From Bacteroidales bacterium (lineage in GTDB: Bacteria > Bacteroidota > Bacteroidia > Bacteroidales > F082): a stretch of 64,000 nucleotides of DNA. Position 1 is the first letter of the stretch. Each line of letters opens with the position of its first letter. Location of the stretch: positions 16,899 through 80,898 of the forward strand of contig JAQVLA010000016.1 in the NCBI GenBank assembly GCA_028704385.1, read 5' to 3'. This document shows positions 34,386-43,200 of the stretch, piece after piece. The notes beneath the pieces are model-generated. The model saw only the letters and a list, made by a program, of their open reading frames with translations, did no database searches and had not been told where the DNA came from. Both the position numbers and the translations under genes were made by a program.

Positions 34386-34757
34386 GGTTATCTTGTGTTA
34401 TGAGTTTTACTTTTTGAGGGACAAAGTTAAGGGAAAAGAGCCAAGGAAAAAGAGCCAAGTAAAAAGGCAAAAGGAAAAAGTTGTTGGTGATTCGTAACAG
34501 GAATAGAAAACGAAAATAATGATTTATAAGTTTATACTAGCCAAAAGCTAAAGGCCAAAAGCTAAAGGCCAAAAGACAAGAGCCAGGGAAAAAGAGCCAG
34601 GGAAAAAGAGCCAGGGAAAAAGAGCCAGGGAAAAAGAGCCAGGGAAAAAGAGCCAGGGAAAAAGAGCCAGGGAAAAAGAGCCAAGGAAAAGACACTATTT
34701 TGTGGAACAAGGGTTAAAGTGCTTTAAATCTCAAAAATTGAAAATAAGCTGAATTGT
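34386..34757. repeat. Gene-free gap with GAGCCAA/GGAAAAA words
   Basis: Non-coding. It contains irregular AAAAGAGCCAAGG words (34430-34480), AAAGCTA/AAGGCCA heptamers (34540-34575) and the regular 14-bp array at 34580-34691. No promoter was recognised. Confidence 0.8.
34580..34691. repeat. 14-bp minisatellite (GAGCCAGGGAAAAA)n
   Basis: Seven perfect copies of GAGCCAGGGAAAAA from 34580 to 34677 and an eighth variant copy (GAGCCAAGGAAAAG) to 34691. The unit is two heptamers, and the irregular relative GAGCCAAGGAAAAA is scattered through the window. The perfect copies point to recent expansion. Confidence 0.92.
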
Positions 34758-35942
34758 TTAAAACAGATTAATAGGATTGATGGTCAGAAATTCTTCCCAG
34801 GGTATGCCACTTTTGCCTATAAGAAGTAATTTATTGGGATTGAATTGTTTTTTGAATGCGCTCATGCCTGTGGTGAGCGTTTCTGATCCGGTTTTTACTT
34901 CTATTGCAATGATTTGGCCAGCTTTTTCCAAAACAAAATCAATCTCATCGTTACGATGACGCCAATAATAAATTTTGAAACCGGCTGTTTGGGCCTCATT
35001 AATCAAATGGGCTCCAATGGCAGATTCAACAAACCGACCCCATTGTGCAGGTTTTTGAAGCATTGCAGTGAGATTTTCCGGACGCAATGCACTGATAAAT
35101 GCATTGTTATACACCTGAAATTTTGGGCTGGAGGCTCTTTTCCGAATGATATCAGCTGCATATTTTTCTATTCCCGCAAGCAAACCGGCCGTATTGAGCA
35201 GCGACAGATAGTGTGATAAAGTTGTTGAATTGCCTGCATCTTGTAGTTGACCGAGTATTTTTGTGAAGGATAAAATCTGACCGGAATAAGTGCAGCCCAT
35301 TTCAAACAGTCTTTTCATGAGGGCTGGTTTATCAACCCGTGTAAGCATAAGAATATCTTTAGAAATACTTGTTTCGATGATGCTGTTCAGGATGTATTCT
35401 TTCCAACGTTTTTCGTCTGTTATTAAAGGAGCAGCCCCCGGATACCCACCAAACCAAACATATTGCACACTGTTAAAGCCAAAAGCTTTTTCCATTTCAT
35501 TGAAAGACCAGTGACCGATGTAACTCGACTCAAAACGTCCGGCTAAGGATTCGGTGAGACCTTGTTGCATGAGTAAACGTGAAGAACCAGCAAGGATCAC
35601 TTTAAGGTTTTGTTGCGACCTGGTATCTTCATCCCAAAGTTTTTTAATGGTTTCACTCCAGTTGTTTATTTTTTGAATCTCATCAATTACCAGGATCATT
35701 TCTTCATCAGGTGAATTATTTGCCTGTAATCGGGCTGCTTCCCAAATTTGCTCTATCCAGATGGAGGAAGTAGCTGGCACTGCATCAGCAGTTTCGTACC
35801 TGTGATTACTTTTCAGGTGTTCTAACAGTTGCAAAATCAATGTGGTTTTTCCTGTTTGCCGGGGACCGACAAGGACTTGAATAAAACGTCTGGGTTCAGT
35901 TAACCTTGCCGCTAATTCGTTGAATATTGGTCTTTTATACAT
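34758..35942 (-). CDS. AAA ATPase with DUF4143 C-terminal domain (copy 3)
   Basis: A 394-residue protein. Walker A is VLVGPRQTGKTTLILQLL (about 24-41), Walker B is MILVIDEIQKI (about 80-90), and the sensor-like segment is VILAGSSRLLM. The C-terminal nuclease-like motif is NDEIDFVLEKAGQIIAIEVKTG (about 325-346), the form most like archaeal-type ATPases with PD-(D/E)XK tails. It shares architecture with the genes at 17960 and 19953 but is diverged in sequence. It is divergent from the pabA-like gene. Function is unproven. Confidence 0.88.
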   Translation of the reverse strand: MYKRPIFNELAARLTEPRRFIQVLVGPRQTGKTTLILQLLEHLKSNHRYETADAVPATSSIWIEQIWEAARLQANNSPDEEMILVIDEIQKINNWSETIKKLWDEDTRSQQNLKVILAGSSRLLMQQGLTESLAGRFESSYIGHWSFNEMEKAFGFNSVQYVWFGGYPGAAPLITDEKRWKEYILNSIIETSISKDILMLTRVDKPALMKRLFEMGCTYSGQILSFTKILGQLQDAGNSTTLSHYLSLLNTAGLLAGIEKYAADIIRKRASSPKFQVYNNAFISALRPENLTAMLQKPAQWGRFVESAIGAHLINEAQTAGFKIYYWRHRNDEIDFVLEKAGQIIAIEVKTGSETLTTGMSAFKKQFNPNKLLLIGKSGIPWEEFLTINPINLF

Positions 35943-36203
35943 ACTTTTACAATTTACTCAATAAGCTGCGTAAAATTACTCAAAATATTGATTGGAGTGG
36001 AAAGAGACAAGTGGTGAAAAATGAAGAATGAAAAATGAAATGCTTTTTATAAAACTTTGAGTTTTTTTGATTGCTGATATGAGCTAAAAGCCAAAAGCTA
36101 AAACCCAACAGCTAATAGCCGTAATATAAGAAGTTTGAGTGTGTGTATTTAGCAAGAGGTTTTGGGTATGAAATGTATTATTTTCGCGAAATAAATATGT
36201 TAC

Positions 36204-36776
36204 ATGCGGATTTTACTGATCGATAATTTTGATTCGTTCACTTATAATTTGGTGCAGCTGCTGCGCGAAAGCGGCGTGAAACATGAGTTACAGATCATTA
36301 AAAATACGATTGAATTATCGGCTTTGCCAGCTGAGGTAGATAAGGTTTTGATCTCGCCAGGGCCTGGTATTCCGGAAGAATCGGGCAATCTGATGGCCAT
36401 GATCGGACACTATGTAGGACGAAAGCCTGTTTTGGGGATTTGTTTGGGACATCAGGCATTGGCATTGCATTTTGGTGCTAAAATGTTGCAACTGCCACAC
36501 AGCTTTCACGGGGCAGATCATATGTTGCATCAATCTAATTCGGCAGGAAAGTTATTTGAGGGTGTTCCACCTAAATTTATCGCCGGACGTTATCATTCGT
36601 GGATTATAGATCATGAAACCCTTCCGGAAGAGCTTCTGCCAACCGCTTATGACGAAGCAGGCCGGTTGATGGCATTCAGGCATGCGCATTGGCCGGTTGA
36701 TGCTTTGCAGTTTCATCCGGAGTCGTATATGACCTTTGAAGGCTGGCGGATGATGCAGAATTGGTTAAAGATGTAG
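36204..36776 (+). CDS. pabA: Glutamine amidotransferase, PabA/TrpG type
   Basis: A 190-residue class I glutamine amidotransferase. It begins MRILLIDNFDSFTYNL, the standard TrpG/PabA start, and has VLISPGPGIPEESG, the nucleophile elbow LGICLGHQAL (catalytic Cys) and LQFHPESYMT (catalytic His-Glu), plus IAGRYHSW. It supplies ammonia to anthranilate or aminodeoxychorismate synthase. No component I gene is adjacent, so whether it serves tryptophan or folate synthesis cannot be decided; PabA is used as a working name. It is transcribed away from the DUF4143 ATPase gene. Confidence 0.85.
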   Translation: MRILLIDNFDSFTYNLVQLLRESGVKHELQIIKNTIELSALPAEVDKVLISPGPGIPEESGNLMAMIGHYVGRKPVLGICLGHQALALHFGAKMLQLPHSFHGADHMLHQSNSAGKLFEGVPPKFIAGRYHSWIIDHETLPEELLPTAYDEAGRLMAFRHAHWPVDALQFHPESYMTFEGWRMMQNWLKM

Positions 36777-36898
36777 CAAAAGTCATCTCCGTTTGATTCG
36801 ATTACTGCTTCTGGTGGTTGTGGGTGTTCGACTAATATTTTAAGTTGCCGTTTCCCCATACCCGAAGCCGTAAAAAATTGCTTTTCTATCAAAACTAA

Positions 36899-37309
36899 AT
36901 GTCTATCAGTTTGTTAATGATGGTGGCTAACAACAAAAAAGACATGCAGAGAAATGTTTTTGGTGAGAAATTGATTGTTTGCAGTGAGCAACCTCCCACG
37001 GGTTTTTATCGGGATGGTCATTGCAATACGGGTCTGGACGACAGAGGCTCGCACACGGTTTGTGCAGTGATGACGGATGATTTTTTAGCTTTCTCAAAAG
37101 GTATGGGGAATGATTTAATAACACCAGTTCCGGCATATCAATTTCCTGGCCTCAAAGCCGGTGACAGATGGTGCCTTTGTGCCAGTCGCTGGCTCGAAGC
37201 CCATCGCGAAGGCGTGGCTCCTCAGCTAGTTTTGGAGGCTACTCACGAAAATCTTTTACGCTTTATCTCGCTGAACGAACTGGTAAGATTTGCCTGGAAA
37301 AAAGAATAG
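36899..37309 (+). CDS. DUF2237 family protein
   Basis: Up to 136 residues; starts at 36899, 36920 or 36944 are possible, and the last (MQRNVFGEKL) fits the usual family start. Conserved DUF2237 features are GFYRDGHCNTGLDDRGSHTVCAVMTDDFL, SKGMGNDL, PGLKAGDRWCLCASRWLEA and VVL-like LVLEATHENLLRFI. The conserved cysteines suggest metal or redox chemistry, but no function is established. It ends two bases before the crtI start and so may be the first gene of the carotenoid operon, or merely adjacent. Confidence 0.85.
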   Translation: MSISLLMMVANNKKDMQRNVFGEKLIVCSEQPPTGFYRDGHCNTGLDDRGSHTVCAVMTDDFLAFSKGMGNDLITPVPAYQFPGLKAGDRWCLCASRWLEAHREGVAPQLVLEATHENLLRFISLNELVRFAWKKE

Positions 37310-37311
37310 CC

Positions 37312-38802
37312 ATGTCACAATCCAAACCAAATAAAACAAAACAGGCGGTTATAATTGGTGCCGGGATCGCCGGAATAGCTTCGGCCATCAGGCTCAGCAT
37401 AAAAGGATATCAGGTTGCCGTTTTTGAAGCCAATGATTATGCCGGTGGCAAGCTCACGGCTTTTGAGCAGAATGGTTTTCGTTTTGATGCCGGGCCATCG
37501 CTTTTTACCATGCCGCATTATGTGGATGAGTTGTTTGCACTGGCCGGAAAAAACCCGCGCAAATATTTTAACTATATCAAAAAAGACACTTCGTGTACTT
37601 ATTTTTGGGACGATGGAACTCAGCTTACTGCCTGGGTCGATCAGGATGATTTTGCTACCGAAGTACAAAAAAAACTGGGTGTGCCGGCTGTTAAAGTCAC
37701 CAAAAGGCTCCAAAAAGCCCGAAGGATGTATGAGCTGGCCGGTCAGATTTTTATGGAAAAACCGCTCAACCGCTTCAGCACCTGGTGGAGTAAGGATGTA
37801 GTAAAAACTCTTTTGCATCTTTCACAGCTGGATCTTCTAAAAAGTATGCACAAGGCCAATGCCGATCAGCTGGAGAATCCCAAACTTGTTCAGCTTTTCG
37901 ACCGTTATGCAACCTACAACGGCTCCGATCCTTATCGCGCTCCCGGAATTTTGAATATGATCCCTCATTTAGAACATGGAGTGGGCACTTTTTTGCCTGA
38001 AAAAGGCATGTATCAGATCACAACCAGTTTGGTGGCGCTTGCCAAGGAGCTTGGGGTTATTTTTCGCTTTAACAGCCGCGTTAACAAAATCATAACCAAG
38101 GGTAAAAAATCCACCGGAATTGTTGTTGGACATGAAATTATTGAGGCTGATGTGATACTTTCCAATATGGACATCACGCCAAGCTATCGCCGGCTTATGC
38201 CTGAAGTGAAGGCACCTGAAGCCAAATTAAGGCAAGAAAAATCGAGTTCTGCCCTGATATTTTACTGGGGGATTAAAAAAGCGTTTACGCAGTTAGGTTT
38301 GCATAATATATTCTTCAGCAGCAACTATAAACAAGAGTTTGAAGAAATTTTTAATGGCAAAGTGCCAGCCGCTGATCCAACAGTATATGTGAACATTACC
38401 TCAAAAGATATTCCCAATGATGCACCTGAAGGCTGTGAAAACTGGTTTGTGATGGTAAATGTGCCTACGCATAATGGTCAGGATTGGGAGGTGTTAATTC
38501 CGCAATATAAAGACATAATCATTCAAAAATTGAATAAGATTTTGCGAACTGATCTGGCAAACCTTATCGAAACGGAAGCAACCTTAAGTCCGCTTGAAAT
38601 CGAAAGAAAGACATCTTCGGCTGGCGGTTCACTCTACGGCACCAGTTCCAATAGTCGTTATGCTGCCTTTTTGCGTCATCCTAATGATCATTCAAACATT
38701 GATGGACTTTATTTTGCTGGTGGCAGTGTGCATCCCGGCGGAGGAATTCCATTATGTTTGTTATCTGCCAAGATTGTTTCAGAAATAATTCCTCAGCCAT
38801 GA
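37312..38802 (+). CDS. crtI: Phytoene desaturase-like carotenoid dehydrogenase
   Basis: A 496-residue FAD-dependent oxidoreductase from the ATG at 37312; the longer open frame overlaps the DUF2237 gene and is not needed. The FAD-binding motif is VIIGAGIAGIASAIRLSIKG, followed by VFEANDYAGGKL and DAGPSLFTMPHYVDELF, all typical of CrtI. The C-terminal signature is LYFAGGSVHPGGGIPLCLLSAK. It introduces double bases of conjugation into carotenoid precursors at the membrane. Its stop overlaps the next ATG (ATGA). Phytoene synthase (CrtB) is not in the neighbourhood, so the cluster depends on a gene elsewhere. Confidence 0.92.
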   Translation: MSQSKPNKTKQAVIIGAGIAGIASAIRLSIKGYQVAVFEANDYAGGKLTAFEQNGFRFDAGPSLFTMPHYVDELFALAGKNPRKYFNYIKKDTSCTYFWDDGTQLTAWVDQDDFATEVQKKLGVPAVKVTKRLQKARRMYELAGQIFMEKPLNRFSTWWSKDVVKTLLHLSQLDLLKSMHKANADQLENPKLVQLFDRYATYNGSDPYRAPGILNMIPHLEHGVGTFLPEKGMYQITTSLVALAKELGVIFRFNSRVNKIITKGKKSTGIVVGHEIIEADVILSNMDITPSYRRLMPEVKAPEAKLRQEKSSSALIFYWGIKKAFTQLGLHNIFFSSNYKQEFEEIFNGKVPAADPTVYVNITSKDIPNDAPEGCENWFVMVNVPTHNGQDWEVLIPQYKDIIIQKLNKILRTDLANLIETEATLSPLEIERKTSSAGGSLYGTSSNSRYAAFLRHPNDHSNIDGLYFAGGSVHPGGGIPLCLLSAKIVSEIIPQP

Positions 38803-39452
38803 AAAAATTACTCACAGACCGATTTTATTTAAGCTTGACCCTTCTGGTAATTGTTTACACAGTTGGGTTTGTAACTGTTTTGCTGGGCTATGTCGAATCG
38901 CTGATGCTGCTCACACCTTATAATCTTTTGTTTGCCTCCGGCCTCTTAATATACAATGCCGAAGGTTTCGACAGGCGCTATGGCAGTTGGCTCCTGATAG
39001 TAATGCTTGCAGGATTTTTTGTTGAAGTACTCGGTATAGAAACCGGATTGATTTTTGGAACTTATAATTATGGTGATGGATTGGGTTTAAAATGGCTCGG
39101 CGTTCCACTGATGATCGGGGTAAACTGGGGCGTACTGGTTTTTGGAACTGCAGCTTTGATACAGCATTTCAGGCTTGCCCGATGGGTGAAAGCTGCAATT
39201 GCCGCAACACTAATGGTTTCGTATGATATTTTGCTGGAACCTGTGGCAATACGCTTTGATTTCTGGAGCTGGGCAGACGGCACTATTCCTTATCAAAATT
39301 ATCTGGCCTGGTGGATTATTTCCTTCGGCATGTTGCTCGGGGCATTTTATCTGGTTAAAAACCTGCGCAACCGTTTGGCTATCTATGTTATAGGCATACA
39401 AACTTTGTTTTTTGTTGTACTTATTCTGGATCAGAATTTAAGCATTCGCTAA
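38799..39452 (+). CDS. Carotenoid biosynthesis membrane protein (CruF/DUF422 family)
   Basis: A 217-residue membrane protein starting at 38799 in a 4-base ATGA overlap with crtI. It has about six or seven hydrophobic segments. GVPLMIGVNWGVLVFGTAAL, EVLGIETGLIFGTYNYGDGLG and SYDILLEPVAIRFDFWSW match DUF422/CruF proteins, which add water to the psi-end of carotenoids (1',2'-hydratase) in other organisms. The acidic residues in these motifs are kept. Its place between crtI and the lycopene cyclase fits. The exact reaction is inferred. Confidence 0.85.
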   Translation: MKKLLTDRFYLSLTLLVIVYTVGFVTVLLGYVESLMLLTPYNLLFASGLLIYNAEGFDRRYGSWLLIVMLAGFFVEVLGIETGLIFGTYNYGDGLGLKWLGVPLMIGVNWGVLVFGTAALIQHFRLARWVKAAIAATLMVSYDILLEPVAIRFDFWSWADGTIPYQNYLAWWIISFGMLLGAFYLVKNLRNRLAIYVIGIQTLFFVVLILDQNLSIR

Positions 39453-39454
39453 TC

Positions 39455-40174
39455 ATGAATAAGCTCTATCTTACAATTGATTTACTCACCATCTCAGCTC
39501 CTCTTTTACTGAGTTTTGATAAGCGCGTGGCTTTTTACAAGCAGTGGAAATACCTGTTCCCGGCCATGCTGTTGATGGGTGTCGTATTTATCGCCAAAGA
39601 CGTGATTTTTGCAGCCTCAGGAATTTGGGGTTTTAATGATCGCTATCTGGTTGGGTTCAGGATGTTGGGGCTTCCAATAGAGGAATGGCTCTTTTTTGTG
39701 GCGGTGCCTTATGCGATCGTTTTTATTTATGCCTGTTTGCTTGTGTATGTTAAAAAAGACATTTTAAAAAGCGTGCATCGTCCTTTTTTAATGGCTTTGA
39801 GTGTTATATTGATTGTGGTTGGGGTTTTGTATTATGATCGGCTTTACACCTCAGTGATATTTATTCTGACGGCTTTGTTGTTGCTTTATAATGTTTACAA
39901 AAAGCAAGCCTGGCTTGGCTATTTTCTTTTGGCATACCTTGTTTCGCTGATTCCATTTTTGATTGTGAATGGATTACTCACGGGCTATTTTACGGAAGAG
40001 CCCATTGTATGGTACGACAACAGTCAGAATTTGGGTGTGCGCATTTTAAGCATTCCGATTGAGGACAGCATTTACAGCCTGATGATGATGCTGATGACGA
40101 TACAGGGGATGGAGTGGCTCAGGCGAAATGGAAAACGAAATTCCAATAAAACCGAGTTGGCCTCGGAAAGGTAA
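39455..40174 (+). CDS. Lycopene cyclase, CrtYcd/fusion-type membrane protein
   Basis: A 239-residue membrane protein with two repeats of the heterodimeric lycopene cyclase domain. Each repeat has the conserved acidic motif: LGLPIEEWLFF at about residue 75 and LSIPIEDSIYSLMM at about 210 (PxEE and PxED). The first half also shows FAASGIWGFNDRYLVG. In actinobacteria CrtYc and CrtYd are separate; fused forms occur in archaea and some Bacteroidota. It starts two bases after the previous stop, so the three genes are one operon. The product is a cyclised carotenoid such as a beta-ring or monocyclic form. Confidence 0.87.
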   Translation: MNKLYLTIDLLTISAPLLLSFDKRVAFYKQWKYLFPAMLLMGVVFIAKDVIFAASGIWGFNDRYLVGFRMLGLPIEEWLFFVAVPYAIVFIYACLLVYVKKDILKSVHRPFLMALSVILIVVGVLYYDRLYTSVIFILTALLLLYNVYKKQAWLGYFLLAYLVSLIPFLIVNGLLTGYFTEEPIVWYDNSQNLGVRILSIPIEDSIYSLMMMLMTIQGMEWLRRNGKRNSNKTELASER

Positions 40175-40249
40175 TAGGGTAATGGGTTTATGGCTAAGTC
40201 AGCATTCTGCAATATCAGAACCTAAAGTGTTGAAATCAAGACAAAGAAA

Positions 40250-43200
40250 TTAGTGAAGCCATTTTTTTATGATGTCTGTCAGGGTTTTTCGGTTGATGGG
40301 TTTCGTAACGTAATCATTGCAGCCGGCAGCCAGGGCTTTTTCGGCATCGCCAGCCAATGCGAAGGCTGATTGTGCAATAATGGGTATCTCCGAATTAAAC
40401 TTCCTGATCCTTTTGGTTGCCTCCAGGCCATCCATCACCGGCATTTTGATATCCATCAGTATCAAAGCGATATCCGGATGTTCTTTGGCCATTTTTACAG
40501 CGGCTTCTCCATCAACACATTGCATCATACTAAAACCCATCGACTGGAGCATAATGCGCAGATATTCAAAACTGGAGTCGTCATCTTCGGCAAGCAGGAT
40601 GAGTTTACTGTTATTCTGATTCACTTCTTGCTTTTCGGGCTGTTCCTTTGGTTTTTCGGAGACATCAGCTTGTCGTAAGGGTAGTGCCACCATAAACTTG
40701 CTTCCTTTTCCGGGTTCTGACTCAAGGTTTAGCTCGCCCCCTAAAGCTTCGGTGTAGGCTTTTACGATCGAAAGCCCGAGGCCCGACCCTTCGTGGGCTC
40801 TTGTGATATGTATGTCGGCCTGCACAAAACGTTCGAAGATGGCATTGATTCTGTGAGCCGGAATACCGATACCTGTATCTTTGACATATAACAGCAGTTT
40901 TTCTTTTTCAGCATAACAACCTATCTCAACGGAGCCTTGTTTGGTGAATTTAATAGCGTTCTTTATCAGATTTGTCAATATCCCATCAAGTTTATGACGG
41001 TCAGTGACCATACAGTCGTCATTTTTGTTGAGTTGATTATTCAATATCAGCTGCAAGCCGATCTGATCTGTTTGAGGTTTAAAGAAATCGTAATAGTAGT
41101 TAAAGACCTCCGAAAGGCAAACCTCATCTTCAAACACTTCCAGCTCGCCTGATTCGATGCGCGAGATCTCGATGATGTCGTTGATGGTATCCAGCAGACG
41201 CTGTCCGCTTTTGTTTACAATTTTTATATAAGCTGCTTTTTCCTCCTCACTAAGATCCGGTTCTTTGAGTAATTCGAGGAAACCCAGGATGCCATTCATC
41301 GGCGTTCTGATTTCGTGGCTCACATTGGCCAGGAATGCAGATTTCAACTGATCACTTTCTTCGGCTTTTTCTTTGGATTTGATGAGGTCGGCAATCATTT
41401 TTTTACGCTGCAGCAACAGGGAGAGTTCATGGGCAATCAGTTCAAGCAGGCGAAGGCTGGAGGAGTCATAGGCTTTAGAATTGTTATAGCTTTGAACAGC
41501 CATTACACCTATTACCTCTTCACCATCAATCAATGGAACACCCATCCAACAAAGTGGCGAAACATAATTATCCGGCCGCTTCAGGTTTTGATTCAGTTTT
41601 TTGATTTCATCTTCACTCAAAAGCATTGATTTTTTTGTGCTTATAATCATACCGGAGAGCGAATCGGCCATATGCCAGGATTCAATATACGACATTTCAT
41701 CATACATGATCAACTGTTGCAGCATCTCTGTTTCCTGATCATAGGAGGCAACATAAAAGTTGGTGGTATCCAAAACCCGCGACAACTCGGTACGTGTAAG
41801 TACTAACAAATCTTTGATGGAGGTTGTACTGATCGATTGCCGGGCAATTTCGTAAAGAATATGCTGGATATTTGTGTTATACATTCGCTCGGTGATATCA
41901 AGAAAGGTGACTACCGAGCCGATAACTTTTTTGTTTCGAAGAATAGGATAGGCCCAATATTCAACAGGGAAATTGCTTCCATCTTTTCGCCAGAAGACTT
42001 CATCGTCAACATGTTTGCCCGTTTCGGTCGTAATGGCTTCAAACACACTGCATTCCGACTCGGGGAATGTTGTTCCGTCGGGATAGGCGTAATGAATCAA
42101 ACTGTGTATATTTTTTCCAATTATCTCTTTTTCATTTGTAAAGCCCAGCATTTTCACTGTTGCCTTATTGCAAAACGTACAATTGCCCCGTTTATCAATT
42201 CCAAAAATCCCTTCTGCTGTCGAATCGAAGATCAGACGTATGGTATCATCACTTTCACGGAGTTTGTTTTGCATTATTTTTCGGGTGGTGATATCCCTTG
42301 CAATGCTCAGAATGGCTCGTTGCGACTGAAAATTAATCAAACTGGACGACACTTCAACAGGGATTAACCTGCCGCTTTTTGTTTTGTGTGCGGTTTCAAA
42401 AACCTGAATTTCGTCGGCAGGCATTTTCGTAAATAAATCGCGTATGGATGCAGCATCCAGCATTACATCAATTCCTGTTAAGCCAATCTCGAGCAACTCC
42501 TGCTTGGAATAGCCCATCACGTTGACAGCAGTTTTGTTAACATCAATTATGTTACCGTTCAGATCGATAACCCATACTGTTTCTGTCATTCCGTCAATCA
42601 GTTCGCGGTAATTTTTTTCGCTGTCGAAGAGGGCTATTTCTGCTTTTTTGTTATCGGTGATGTCTTCGATATATCCTTCCAGGAAAAGCAGTTCGCCTGA
42701 TTCATCAAAAATACCTTTCCCCCGTTCGAGCACCCATCGTATTTCGCCTTCCCTGGTTTTGATCTGATATTCTTCATGGAAAAGTTCTTTGTTGTTTAAA
42801 TTGCGATTCCATGTTTCTCTAAGCATCGGTTGAAACTCGGGCAGGATGATGTCGTTGTAGGCAATTTTATTATTATTCGTCAGATCAGCCGGATCATATC
42901 CTGTTATTTTTATGCAGTTTTCGCTAATAAAGAGCATGGTCCAGTTTTCATCGTTGAGGCATCTGTACACAAAGCCCGGCAGATTGGTGATCATTGAGCT
43001 AAGCTGGCGTTCCTTTTCGATCAGATTTAGCTCGGCTTCCTTCACAGAGGTGATGTCGCGCGATATTCCCTGAAATCCTGTTAGTTTTCCTTGTTCATCT
43101 CTTAAAAAGGAAACATTCATACCGGCCCAGAACAAACTGCCATCAGCCCGATAGTGCTGCACCTCAACAAGGCGACTCCGGTTTTTGTCCACCTCAGGAT

